A model generated the notes under the pieces. It had not been told where the DNA came from, did no database searches, and worked only from the letters and a program-made list of their open reading frames with translations. This document shows, in pieces, positions 44,449-52,418 of a stretch of 64,000 nt of DNA. Where the stretch lies: positions 1 through 64,000 of the forward strand of contig NZ_FPAU01000007.1 of the NCBI RefSeq assembly GCF_900116535.1. Direction: 5' to 3'. A program made the translations under genes and the position numbers. Source of the DNA: Kosakonia arachidis. GTDB lineage: Bacteria; Pseudomonadota; Gammaproteobacteria; Enterobacterales; Enterobacteriaceae. The first letter of the stretch is position 1. Every line of letters starts with the position of its first letter.

Positions 44449-45423
44449 ATGAAGCTAAATATTCCATGGGAATGGTATCGAACCTTCCTGGCGGTGATGA
44501 AAGAAGGTTCCCTGTCAGGGGCAGCACGCATGCTTGCCATCACCCAGCCCACAGCGGGACGTCACGTGGCAGCACTGGAATCCGCCCTTGGCCTGGTTTT
44601 GTTTACACGTTCTCAGACCGGTCTTCAGCCCACGGATGCGGCAATCGCGCTGCAAGGCCATGCGCAAGCGATGGAAAACACGGCCAGTATGATAGCGCGT
44701 TCGGCTGCCAGCTTCAGTAACCACACCGCCGGGTTGCATGGCGTGGTTCGCGTATCTGCGAGCGAAATTATCGGTACTGAAGTGCTGCCCCCCCTGATTG
44801 CACGAATGAAAGAAGATTATCCACAACTTACCATTGAACTGGTGCTGTCTAACCGAACGCAGGATTTATTGAACCGGGAAGCGGATATTGCGGTACGCAT
44901 GACCACGCCGGTACAGGAACAACTGATTGCGCGTCGATTAGGCAGTATTGAAATTGGTCTGCATGCCTCACCGTCCTATCTGGCACGCCATGCCGCACCG
45001 CAAAATATTGACGAGTTGTTCACCCATACGCTTGTGGGCTTTGATAAAATGACGCCCTTTATTTTACAGGCACTGAAACACTATCCTCAGTTAAATCGTG
45101 AACTTTTTACCGTGCGCACTGACAGTGATGTGGCGCAATTGAACCTTATTCGCGCAGGTACGGGCATAGGGATGTGTCAGGTTCAACTGGCCGATTTTCC
45201 TGTGGCGTTAGAGAGATTGATGCCTGATTTCTTTGCATTTCATCTCGACACCTGGCTGGTGATGCATGAGGACTTGCGCCACAGTAAGGCCTGTAAAACG
45301 GTGTTCGATATTCTCGCAGCGGGATTACAGGTTTATATCAATAATGTGGAGGACATGACGACGGACTCATCAGCGCCAGAAGGTGGCGGAATATCGGGCC
45401 TGGCAGGCGGGAATCACACGTAA
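44449..45423 (+). CDS. LysR-family regulator
   Basis: 324 residues from the ATG at 44449 (MKLNIPWEWYRTFLAV); an ATG at 44437 in frame is an alternative. N-terminal HTH with GSLSGAARMLAITQPTAGRHVAALE (about 19-43) and a C-terminal substrate-binding domain (VRVSASEIIGTEVLPPLIARMKEDYPQL, then READIAVRMTTP). The DNA-binding helix TQPTAGRHVAALE is typical. Divergent from the epimerase gene, which is probably its target. The C-terminal tail (GGGISGLAGGNHT) is unusually long and overlaps a small opposite frame. Confidence 0.85.
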   Translation: MKLNIPWEWYRTFLAVMKEGSLSGAARMLAITQPTAGRHVAALESALGLVLFTRSQTGLQPTDAAIALQGHAQAMENTASMIARSAASFSNHTAGLHGVVRVSASEIIGTEVLPPLIARMKEDYPQLTIELVLSNRTQDLLNREADIAVRMTTPVQEQLIARRLGSIEIGLHASPSYLARHAAPQNIDELFTHTLVGFDKMTPFILQALKHYPQLNRELFTVRTDSDVAQLNLIRAGTGIGMCQVQLADFPVALERLMPDFFAFHLDTWLVMHEDLRHSKACKTVFDILAAGLQVYINNVEDMTTDSSAPEGGGISGLAGGNHT

Positions 45424-45596
45424 ATACGCCCAACCTCAATTTCGTCAGGGATGTCATAACTGTGAATCTGTTTCAGAAGGCAGAATAGCTGCTGTTCGCT
45501 CAGAGCAGACGTGGCTTGTATCGGGCTATGTTGATACCTGAAAAGCCAGCCATTACGCGGCCGATGATATTTGATATCGTCTAAGGAATTACTCAT
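45414..45596 (-). CDS. possible 60-residue conserved-type small protein
   Basis: Begins MSNSLDDIKYHRPRNGW and ends EIEVGRIYV; it is polar and without a membrane segment. It overlaps the end of the opposite LysR gene by ten bases. There is no clear ribosome-binding site, and the start lies in a hairpin CTCATCT-AAAT-AGATGAG (45592-45609). The composition is protein-like, but I do not recognise a family. Confidence 0.3.
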   Translation of the reverse strand: MSNSLDDIKYHRPRNGWLFRYQHSPIQATSALSEQQLFCLLKQIHSYDIPDEIEVGRIYV

Positions 45597-45694
45597 CTAA
45601 ATAGATGAGGTCACTTGACGTTTACGGGCGAATATCTCGCGGCATATGCCGCTTTTTAAGCGTTGCATGTACCGAGCCTTTAGCAACAGCAGAA

Positions 45695-46012
45695 TTAGAT
45701 TGCCTTGCGTTTCTGCATCCCCGCAAAAAAGGGATCTTCTGGCATTTTCGTTTCACCCATAACCGATTTTGAAAAAGACAATTTTGCCATTCCCATGGCA
45801 TCAGAACGCACTTTCAGGATGCATTGGTTTGTTTCGGCCAGAGAGACTAATTGTGGCAAGGTCAAGTTCCGAACAGCCTCGGCAACGCTATCATTCAGGC
45901 CAAGCATATACTCTGTCTCAGTGTTACCTGAAGCAGCAAGTCTCTGCACCAACAGAAGATAGGTCATATTAAGTTCTTGTATATCAAGTAAAATACTTCT
46001 TTGTGTAGACAT
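45695..46012 (-). CDS. orphan FlhD-like transcriptional regulator
   Basis: A 105-residue protein resembling FlhD, the partner of FlhC in the flagellar master regulator: LLDIQELNMTYLLLVQRLAASG at the start, then LGLNDSVAEAVRNLTLPQLVSLAETNQCILKVR, matching FlhD's dimer and HTH-like region. No FlhC gene follows, and no flagellar genes are in the window. A paralogue may swap into FlhD4C2, antagonise it, or act alone. Starts at an ATG at 46012. Alone in AT-rich surroundings. Confidence 0.8.
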   Translation of the reverse strand: MSTQRSILLDIQELNMTYLLLVQRLAASGNTETEYMLGLNDSVAEAVRNLTLPQLVSLAETNQCILKVRSDAMGMAKLSFSKSVMGETKMPEDPFFAGMQKRKAI

Positions 46013-46560
46013 GTATCACCAGAAGATAAATTGAGTAGCAATCAGGTACCTCCCTGCGCCTGTTCAAAAAGCGAGCAAATAATACATGTAAAATAAAACT
46101 TTTAAATATTTATTTTCAAATAAAAGGGATATATTTAAAAAATTCTTTACCTTCAAGTACTTAAAATTTAATGCCGGTAAAAAGCGCATTAATCCAAATG
46201 CGAATTAAAATCATTAAACTCAAAATAATATTTCTTTGTATTGCGTTAAATTTCGCATATTTGCTTTCCCTCATCCTCTCAGGAAAGTTTGATTTAATAA
46301 CTCGATTCTTAAACACTGAGAATATCAGCAATGGTTGCAGAGGAAATCAGATTTACCAGAGCGGACAAAAGGTATCGCGCTGCCGCTTTCACCTTCAATT
46401 ACAACAAGTATTACGTTATGCTCGGCATTAAAATCGCCTGAACCGTCTGAATGAAAAATGATAGTCTCCGAGGGCGGTTATCTGCTTTTTTGAGATCCTA
46501 AAGTTCACCTTCAGTCAGGCTGATAAGAGATTTAGCATAACGTACTCTACAGGAATACCA
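46013..46560. other. AT-rich gap with only doubtful small frames
   Basis: About 550 bases between the FlhD-like gene and the carboxylesterase. A plus frame from 46171 has a hydrophobic stretch (IIFLCIALNFAYLLSLIL) then loses protein character, and a 36-codon frame at 46331-46441 (MVAEEIRFTRADKRY...) overlaps it in another phase. Together they may be the remains of a frameshifted gene. Nothing convincing otherwise. Confidence 0.4.
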
Positions 46561-48081
46561 ATGAAAACTTTACTGGGCAGTGCACTGCTTGTCGTTAGTT
46601 CATTTTCTTTTGCCGAACAACCGGCCCCCGTTGTTGATACCGAGGCAGGTAAGGTTCAGGGATATCGCACCGATGAAGGCATCAGCATTTATAAAGGTAT
46701 CCCCTATGCGGCCAACCCCTTTACCCCTGAACGACGGTTTCAGAACCCCCAGCCCATGCAGCCCTGGCAAGGTATAAAAAAAACCGTGTCTGACTCGCCT
46801 GTGCCACAACCGGGAAGAAGCCCCGCGCAACCGCTGGTTGGCCAGGCAGGCGACTTAACCCTCAATATATGGCGCCCTGATGATGCCAAAGGGAAAATGC
46901 CGGTCATGGTCTGGATTCCCGGCGGGGCCTGGATCAGGGAAGATGCGACTGAGTCGGTTTATGACGGAAGCGTGTTTGCTAAAAAAGGCGTGATGATAGT
47001 CACGGTTAACTACAGAGTGGGGGTGGATGGGTTTATGCATTTTGCTCACCGTCCTGACAACCGTGGTATAGCTGACCAGATTGCTGCACTTAAATGGGTG
47101 CAGCGAAATATCGCCAACTTCGGGGGGGATCCCGACAAAGTGACACTCTTTGGACAATCTGCCGGTGCTGGCAGTGTTGCCATACATTTAGGAAACCCGG
47201 AGACCAAAGGGCTTTATCAGCAGGCCATTCTGCAGAGCCCTCCCATGCAGTGGCTTAGCCCTGCCGACGCAACACGAATAACCGAACAATTTTCCCGCAA
47301 CCTACGCATTTCTGCCGATCCTGAGGCTGTGGCCAGAGTACCTTTTGAAACACTGGTTCAGAATGTCTTAAACGTTGGGAATCAAATCAAAGATACCGCG
47401 CAGTGGGGAAGGATTTCCCTGGGAGGCACTGCATTTTTACCGGTTGCCGACAATAAAATTATCCTCAAGAGCCCGATGGAAGACCTGGAGAATAACGATA
47501 GCAACCGTGTTCCGGTTATTGTTGGCAGCACCGACAGTGAGGCCAGATTATATTTGGTCCCCGGCGGCGGATTGCAAAAAATCTCAGATAAGGATGTGAG
47601 CACCTTCATTCATGATCTGGATCTCCCTTCAGGTGCTCTTCAGGCCTATGCAAAAAACAGTATTAATACGCAGAGCCCGGGTGATATTTACGCCCAGATA
47701 ATGTCGGACTACACGTTCAGAATGCCTGCACTGAAAATAGCCAATATTATGCGTAATAACCAAAAAACATGGTTTTATAACTTTTCCTGGCGGTCGCCAG
47801 CTTTCAACGGCCTTCTGGGAGCTGCGCATTTTGTAGACGTCCCGTTTACGTTCGGGACGCTTCATACAAAAGAGGCAGAGAACTTTGTCGGCGTAAATCC
47901 GCCGGAGTCCTTGTCTGAAAGTATCAATAACGCCTGGGTCTCGTTTGCTAAATATGGCAATCCGGGGTGGCCGCAATATTCAGATAAAGATAAAAAAACA
48001 ATGATATTCAACACAACAAGCAGCGTGGCGACCAGCAAAGATCCACACATAATGTCTCTGTGGGAAAAGTTCCGGTTCTGA
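46561..48081 (+). CDS. secreted type-B carboxylesterase
   Basis: A 506-residue protein with a signal peptide (1-18, cleavage after SFA), so periplasmic or exported. The type-B carboxylesterase/cholinesterase-like fold is shown by VVDTEAGKVQGYRTDEG, GIPYA, the oxyanion loop GGAW (121-124), nucleophile Ser200 in FGQSAGAGS, an acid in STDSEARLY and the catalytic His in GAAHFVDVPFTFG. It hydrolyses esters of unknown type. About 30 residues shorter than many members of the family. Stands alone, with a 423-base gap before the convergent MBL gene. Confidence 0.87.
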   Translation: MKTLLGSALLVVSSFSFAEQPAPVVDTEAGKVQGYRTDEGISIYKGIPYAANPFTPERRFQNPQPMQPWQGIKKTVSDSPVPQPGRSPAQPLVGQAGDLTLNIWRPDDAKGKMPVMVWIPGGAWIREDATESVYDGSVFAKKGVMIVTVNYRVGVDGFMHFAHRPDNRGIADQIAALKWVQRNIANFGGDPDKVTLFGQSAGAGSVAIHLGNPETKGLYQQAILQSPPMQWLSPADATRITEQFSRNLRISADPEAVARVPFETLVQNVLNVGNQIKDTAQWGRISLGGTAFLPVADNKIILKSPMEDLENNDSNRVPVIVGSTDSEARLYLVPGGGLQKISDKDVSTFIHDLDLPSGALQAYAKNSINTQSPGDIYAQIMSDYTFRMPALKIANIMRNNQKTWFYNFSWRSPAFNGLLGAAHFVDVPFTFGTLHTKEAENFVGVNPPESLSESINNAWVSFAKYGNPGWPQYSDKDKKTMIFNTTSSVATSKDPHIMSLWEKFRF

Positions 48082-48168
48082 AAATAACACGCCAGTAAAT
48101 GACACTGACCGTTGTTCTCTCTGAGAACACCTCAGCGGATAACGGCATTAACACTTTTGCAGTATCAT

Positions 48169-48205
48169 CGGTATCCGGCTTATGGTTACATCGTGCCGGA
48201 TACCG
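48169..48205. repeat. REP-like hairpin, 11-bp perfect arms
   Basis: CGGTATCCGGC (48169-48179) and GCCGGATACCG (48195-48205) are perfect complements around a 15-base loop, in the gap 48082-48502 between convergent genes. The GCCGGAT core is like enterobacterial REP/PU elements. A second short hairpin GTTCTC-TCT-GAGAAC is near 48114-48128. The rest of the gap shows nothing. Confidence 0.5.
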
Positions 48206-48502
48206 GTAATCATTTATCCGAAACACGTATTCACTTTTCTGCCGCAAACTGGTTTATGCCCCCGGAACTGCCACCATGCGTATAAAAAGCGAGCTTTCAG
48301 TCCGTTAAAACGTGAAAGTTTAACGGGCCGTTTAACCCAATCTGCTACAGGTGGCTGATTTACGTTGTCTGGGTAATTTTAAGGGTACAAATACCCCATT
48401 TTGGTGTTTTAAGGAAAATGACCGTAGCCTATTCAAAAAATGAATCAAGCCAGAGGAACCTAATGGTTAATGCTTCCTTTTGTTCCGGTCATGTTCCCTC
48501 TG

Positions 48503-49360
48503 TCACCACTTCATCTCTCCCGTATTGACTTTAGCGCTCAGCTCGAGCGAACTTTTCCCCTGCAAATCAGGCCATTTTTTTTCCATGGTGCTGATAACAC
48601 CGGCAGAATGTTTTTGTTCCTTCACCGCTGTGTTGAACGCCTTCAGATACTCTGAGGTAAAAGTAATCGCTTCTGCTCCGTGTGGTAGCTGTCCAAGATA
48701 GTGGCCCGGAATAACACGAGCAGGAGCAAGCGCTTTCATTTCAGATAAAGTCTTTATCCACGCATCACGGCTTTGCAGCGTCTGGGTATCTGCAGTCCAC
48801 ACATGGATACCCCATGACACGCCAGTTCCCCCCAGGATAGTTTTAGCTGAGGGTACCCATACATAAGCGGCATGGGATTCTGGGCTCCGTATTTCAACTT
48901 CTTCGCCATCAACGTAAAAACGTGTCTTGGTCGTCTGCTGCGGCACGATCACTTTAGCGGGCGCACCATCCTTTAACTGGGGGCCCCAGTAAGCAAGTTT
49001 TGCTTCCTGGGTCTCTTTAATGTGCTTAACCACTTCCGGAGTGGCCAATACCTGCACATCCGGGAAAGCGTTTACGACAGGTTCAAGGCCAAAATAAAAA
49101 TCAGGGTCACCCGATGTGATCAGGACTGACTTCAGTTTTTTCCCGCTTGCACGGATCATCTCTACCAGTTTTGCGCCATCTTTAACACTGAACTGTGAAT
49201 CGATCAGCATCGCTTCTGTGGGACCCGTAATCAGGGATGAGGAGACAGCAAATATTCCTTTATCCTGCGGATTGTAAACTTTAATACTGAGAGGGGCAGC
49301 CAGTGCATTGGCACTTGAAATTGAAACCAGCGCTAACAGGGGAATTGATATTTTTCTCAT
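48503..49360 (-). CDS. MBL-fold protein with degenerate metal site
   Basis: 285 residues from the ATG at 49360 (MRKISIPLLALVSISSANALA), with a signal peptide, so periplasmic. The metallo-beta-lactamase fold is visible (GIFAVSSSLITGPTEAMLIDSQF, LKSVLITSGDPDFYFGLEPV, GGTGVSWGIHVW, VIPGHYLGQLPHG). The hallmark THxHxDH is replaced by TSGDPDFYFG, so three zinc histidines are lost, while the GH of PGHYLG remains. It may bind metal poorly or have another activity. Convergent with the carboxylesterase gene and upstream-neighboured by a DsbA-like gene (gap 99 bases). Confidence 0.75.
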   Translation of the reverse strand: MRKISIPLLALVSISSANALAAPLSIKVYNPQDKGIFAVSSSLITGPTEAMLIDSQFSVKDGAKLVEMIRASGKKLKSVLITSGDPDFYFGLEPVVNAFPDVQVLATPEVVKHIKETQEAKLAYWGPQLKDGAPAKVIVPQQTTKTRFYVDGEEVEIRSPESHAAYVWVPSAKTILGGTGVSWGIHVWTADTQTLQSRDAWIKTLSEMKALAPARVIPGHYLGQLPHGAEAITFTSEYLKAFNTAVKEQKHSAGVISTMEKKWPDLQGKSSLELSAKVNTGEMKW

Positions 49361-49459
49361 TAAAAACACCTTTCGTGGTTAAACCGAAAATAAACGCTCA
49401 CAGCGTTTGCATACTGAGAGCGAGTCCGTATTGTCTACACTTCAGAAATCTGCGCCTGC

Positions 49460-50095
49460 TCAGTCAGTTAACATCCTGGAAAGGGCCTGGGGATCATGGT
49501 AGATTGCGGAGTTCTGAAGCAACTGAATTCCGCCCTCAGTTTCAGCGATAAAGGTAGGCACACCACGAGCCCCGTGAGCCTGCATAAGTGCCTGGGCATG
49601 GCTTGCACGAGCCTGGATATGAGCATGTAATGCCTCACTGGACGAAACAAAGAGACTGGCAGCCTCCTCAAGTTCCAACAACTGCAGTATGCCGACAAGC
49701 GTGGCTTGCGAGGTCACGTCGAGGCCATCCACATAACGCGCTTTCTGTATTGCCGAAAGTGCCTCCAGTTCCCGCTCTCGTTCAGTCAGTGCCACGGCGG
49801 TAAGTGCGGCAGTGGCATTACCACTGTCAAACAGTTGCTGGCGGTTGGCCAGAACATTAGCACGATATTTTTCAGTGAAAGGCTGGCCTGTCATTGACTG
49901 GATACGTTGATCATTACTCCAGGCATATGCAGCGAAATCGTCGTCCATTACGCTGGCACCATCACCGGAAAACAGGCCAGTGGGCAGTGGTTGAACCACG
50001 ACATTCGTCGTATTGCGCAGGTAAGTTACTGCGGGCGTGGCCCCATAGCACCAGCCACATAAAGGGTCAAAAAGGTAATAAAGTGTCCTGGTCAT
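49460..50095 (-). CDS. DsbA-family (FrnE-like) thioredoxin-fold protein
   Basis: 211 residues from the ATG at 50095 (MTRTLYYLFDPLCGWCYG). The active-site CxxC is Cys13-Gly-Trp-Cys16 with the cis-Pro near RGVPTFIAE (about residue 178). No signal peptide, unlike periplasmic DsbA; cytoplasmic FrnE-type or isomerase-like members share this. Divergent from a LysR-type regulator across 85 bases, which probably controls it and possibly the MBL gene behind it. Confidence 0.83.
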   Translation of the reverse strand: MTRTLYYLFDPLCGWCYGATPAVTYLRNTTNVVVQPLPTGLFSGDGASVMDDDFAAYAWSNDQRIQSMTGQPFTEKYRANVLANRQQLFDSGNATAALTAVALTERERELEALSAIQKARYVDGLDVTSQATLVGILQLLELEEAASLFVSSSEALHAHIQARASHAQALMQAHGARGVPTFIAETEGGIQLLQNSAIYHDPQALSRMLTD

Positions 50096-50180
50096 AGGTC
50101 TGTCCCGAATGTTTGTTTTGCTCAAGACACTTTAATATTACCCTGCTGAAAGTTAAATCCACTCAAAGCGAACACAATGT

Positions 50181-51152
50181 ATGGTAAAAGCAAACAAAGA
50201 TGCCGATAGTACCGGATCTGATCTTGGTAATTTAAGACGTATGGCCTATTTTGTCGCGGTGGTAGAAACAGGCTCCTTCACCGCAGCGGCTGAACGTTTG
50301 AAAATAACCAAGTCGGTGGTCAGCCAGCAGGTCGCACGGCTTGAGAGTGAGCTCAACACCACACTTCTTGTTCGCACAACCCGCAAAATAAAAACGACCG
50401 AGGCTGGACATTTATTTTATCAGCGCTGTTCACTTATTCTGCATGAGGCAGAGGAAGCCTTTGAAGAGCTTGCTGATAGATCTGAAAAACCAGCCGGTGT
50501 GTTGCGGCTCACTGCACCATTTGATTACGGCATTGGCGTCGTCGTTCCGGCTATAGCCGAATTTACTACGCACTATCCCCACTGTAAGGTCGAAGCGGTC
50601 TTTAGCGATGAATGTCTGGATATAATCGACCAGGGGATAGAACTCTCGATACGTATAGGCTGGCTGACGGAATCAGGATTGCAGGCGCGTAAAATTGGCA
50701 AATTCCGGCAGGTCCTCGTCGCCCCGGCGAGCATGCGTGCGCAAACTAAGGAATTTTTACTTCCACAAGACATCAGCACGCTGCCTTTCGTAGTCAATAC
50801 GGCTTTACGTGAGAATCGTCGCTGGAGTTTCAGAAGACATCAAGACGAAAGTCAGACAGTAAACATAACCCCTGCTATCTTTCTCAATTCAACGCTGGCC
50901 GTACGTGCGGCTGTGCTGGAAGGCGCAGGACTCTCGGTGCTGCCCGATTTCGTTGTTGAAGATGATTTGCTAACGGGGCGGCTCACACAAGTCCTGCCAG
51001 AATGGAGCCTCCCTTCTGGTGATATCAATGTCGTCTTCCCGCCAGCGCGGTTCAGACCCGCTAAAGTCAAAGCTTTTGTCGAATTGCTCAGGGAAAAGGA
51101 GTTGCGACGAGCCAGAATTTTGGATAATTACAGACCTGGAAAGAATTCCTGA
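50181..51152 (+). CDS. LysR-family regulator
   Basis: A 323-residue LysR protein: HTH at about residues 25-60 (YFVAVVETGSFTAAAERLKITKSVVSQQVARLESEL) and a C-terminal PBP2-type domain (GVLRLTAPFDYGIGVVVPAIAEF). The N-terminal 15 residues (MVKANKDADSTGSDLG) extend ahead of the usual start, so a later start is possible. Divergent from the DsbA-like gene, its likely target. It ends 720 bases before the oqxR start. Confidence 0.85.
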   Translation: MVKANKDADSTGSDLGNLRRMAYFVAVVETGSFTAAAERLKITKSVVSQQVARLESELNTTLLVRTTRKIKTTEAGHLFYQRCSLILHEAEEAFEELADRSEKPAGVLRLTAPFDYGIGVVVPAIAEFTTHYPHCKVEAVFSDECLDIIDQGIELSIRIGWLTESGLQARKIGKFRQVLVAPASMRAQTKEFLLPQDISTLPFVVNTALRENRRWSFRRHQDESQTVNITPAIFLNSTLAVRAAVLEGAGLSVLPDFVVEDDLLTGRLTQVLPEWSLPSGDINVVFPPARFRPAKVKAFVELLREKELRRARILDNYRPGKNS

Positions 51153-51871
51153 CAGAAGGGACAGCCCTTTCACCTTGCCGCGTTATGCCAGGAACGCACA
51201 TGGCTAAAATAATGAGGTAAACACTGGCCTGGCCTTGAAGGGGAATACGATGCACCTTTGTAGCAAATTATCTCCGATGCGCCGTACGTTACATCTGAAT
51301 TGAAGCCTGTTGAGAACAATGCCCTATCATCGGTGATTGGATTGAGCAGCCGATAGCTTTACGTGAGAATAAATCAACAATCAGTGTCACTCAGTCATAC
51401 ATAACTATCTCACTACAGCTACAGAGGCTATTTGGGAATAATGGCGGATACCCTCGTTCGTTCACGAAGCGGTGCTTTTGCGAAATAAGTACACGAATGG
51501 GTAAAGACAACATCACTTAATAAAAATTAAAGACATACACAATTAATCACGGTTCAATGTCTTTTGCTTCTGTTGTCTTTTGAGATCTTATCGCATCTCT
51601 TAAAGGCCGTTAACCCCCATAACATCACGAGGTTGACAGGATTTTTCTTTTTATGATGTCTCACATAATCTCACTAAAATGCGATAAGAAAAGCGCGTGC
51701 AGATGGGTACTTTTCTGCTCATCCTGCGCGCGCTGGAAACTCTTTTTTACGAGCCGGGTCAAGCGTAGACAGCTTCAAAAAAATTAGCGTATTTGTTATA
51801 TTGTTACTCACTGATTATTCACCTCTGCGGTGCCAAAAAGAAAAAGATTCACCGCAACCCAGGACAATAAA
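51153..51871. other. intergenic stretch between LysR and oqxR
   Basis: About 720 bases. It contains one clear trace of coding sequence, an IS3-type transposase scrap at 51343-51390. The oqxR promoter must lie in the right-hand part. Otherwise I see nothing. Confidence 0.5.
51343..51390 (-). pseudogene. IS3-family transposase (OrfB) remnant
   Basis: The minus strand reads VTLIVDLFSRKAIGCS, the catalytic-core segment of IS3-family OrfB proteins (around the second Asp of the DDE triad). Sequence on both sides does not continue the frame well, so the element is decayed. It is a different subgroup from the IS at the left edge. It may mark an old boundary of the accessory region. Confidence 0.45.
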
Positions 51872-52351
51872 ATGTTAGATTACCGCTTCCCGACAGCTTT
51901 GCAGATGGTTCTCAGCGTAGCAATGGCGGAGCAATTGGGTGAACGTTCGACGAGTGCGATTCTGGCCTACGGGCTGGAAGCTAATCCGAGCTTTATCCGC
52001 AAATTAATGGTTCCGCTCACGCGGGACGGCATTATCGTCTCAACCCTTGGCCGCAACGGTTCTATTCATCTTGGTCGCCCGGCAGAACAGATCACCCTGC
52101 GCGATATCTATGTTTCCGTAATAGAAGATAAAAAGCTGTGGGCGTCGCGTCCTGACGTACCGGCTCGCTGCGTGGTCAGTGCCAACACTTGCTGGTACTT
52201 TAAATCTATCGCCGACGAGGCGGAGCAGGCCTCGTTAGAGGTATTAGCGCGCCATACCGTGGCAAGTGCGCTGGAAGAGGTTAAAAAAGTCGATTCCTGT
52301 GGGTGGGATACAGTACCCGAACTTATTGCTCAGTACAAAAAATCGTCTTAA
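51872..52351 (+). CDS. oqxR: Rrf2-family repressor OqxR
   Basis: 159 residues from the ATG at 51872 (MLDYRFPTALQMVLSVAMAEQ), with AGGAC eight bases upstream; an in-frame extension to 51830 is not needed. Rrf2 winged helix (LGERSTSAILAYGLEANPSFIRKLMVPLTRDGII) and dimer helix. OqxR is known to repress rarA and oqxAB in Klebsiella; loss raises efflux. The cysteines at about 108 and 114 are not a canonical Rrf2 iron-sulfur triad. Opposite the end of oqxB, separated by a two-way terminator. Confidence 0.9.
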   Translation: MLDYRFPTALQMVLSVAMAEQLGERSTSAILAYGLEANPSFIRKLMVPLTRDGIIVSTLGRNGSIHLGRPAEQITLRDIYVSVIEDKKLWASRPDVPARCVVSANTCWYFKSIADEAEQASLEVLARHTVASALEEVKKVDSCGWDTVPELIAQYKKSS

Positions 52352-52375
52352 TACTTGGCCTGTTACGAAAAAAAA

Positions 52376-52402
52376 CCGTCTTCACTCCGAAGACGGTTTT
52401 TT
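52376..52402. terminator. bidirectional terminator between oqxR and oqxB
   Basis: CCGTCTTC (52376-52383) and GAAGACGG (52389-52396) form a perfect 8-bp stem with a 5-base loop, flanked by A on the left and six T on the right, so it works on both strands. It serves the convergent oqxR and oqxB genes. Confidence 0.9.
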
Positions 52403-52418
52403 GTTATCTGCAACGTCC

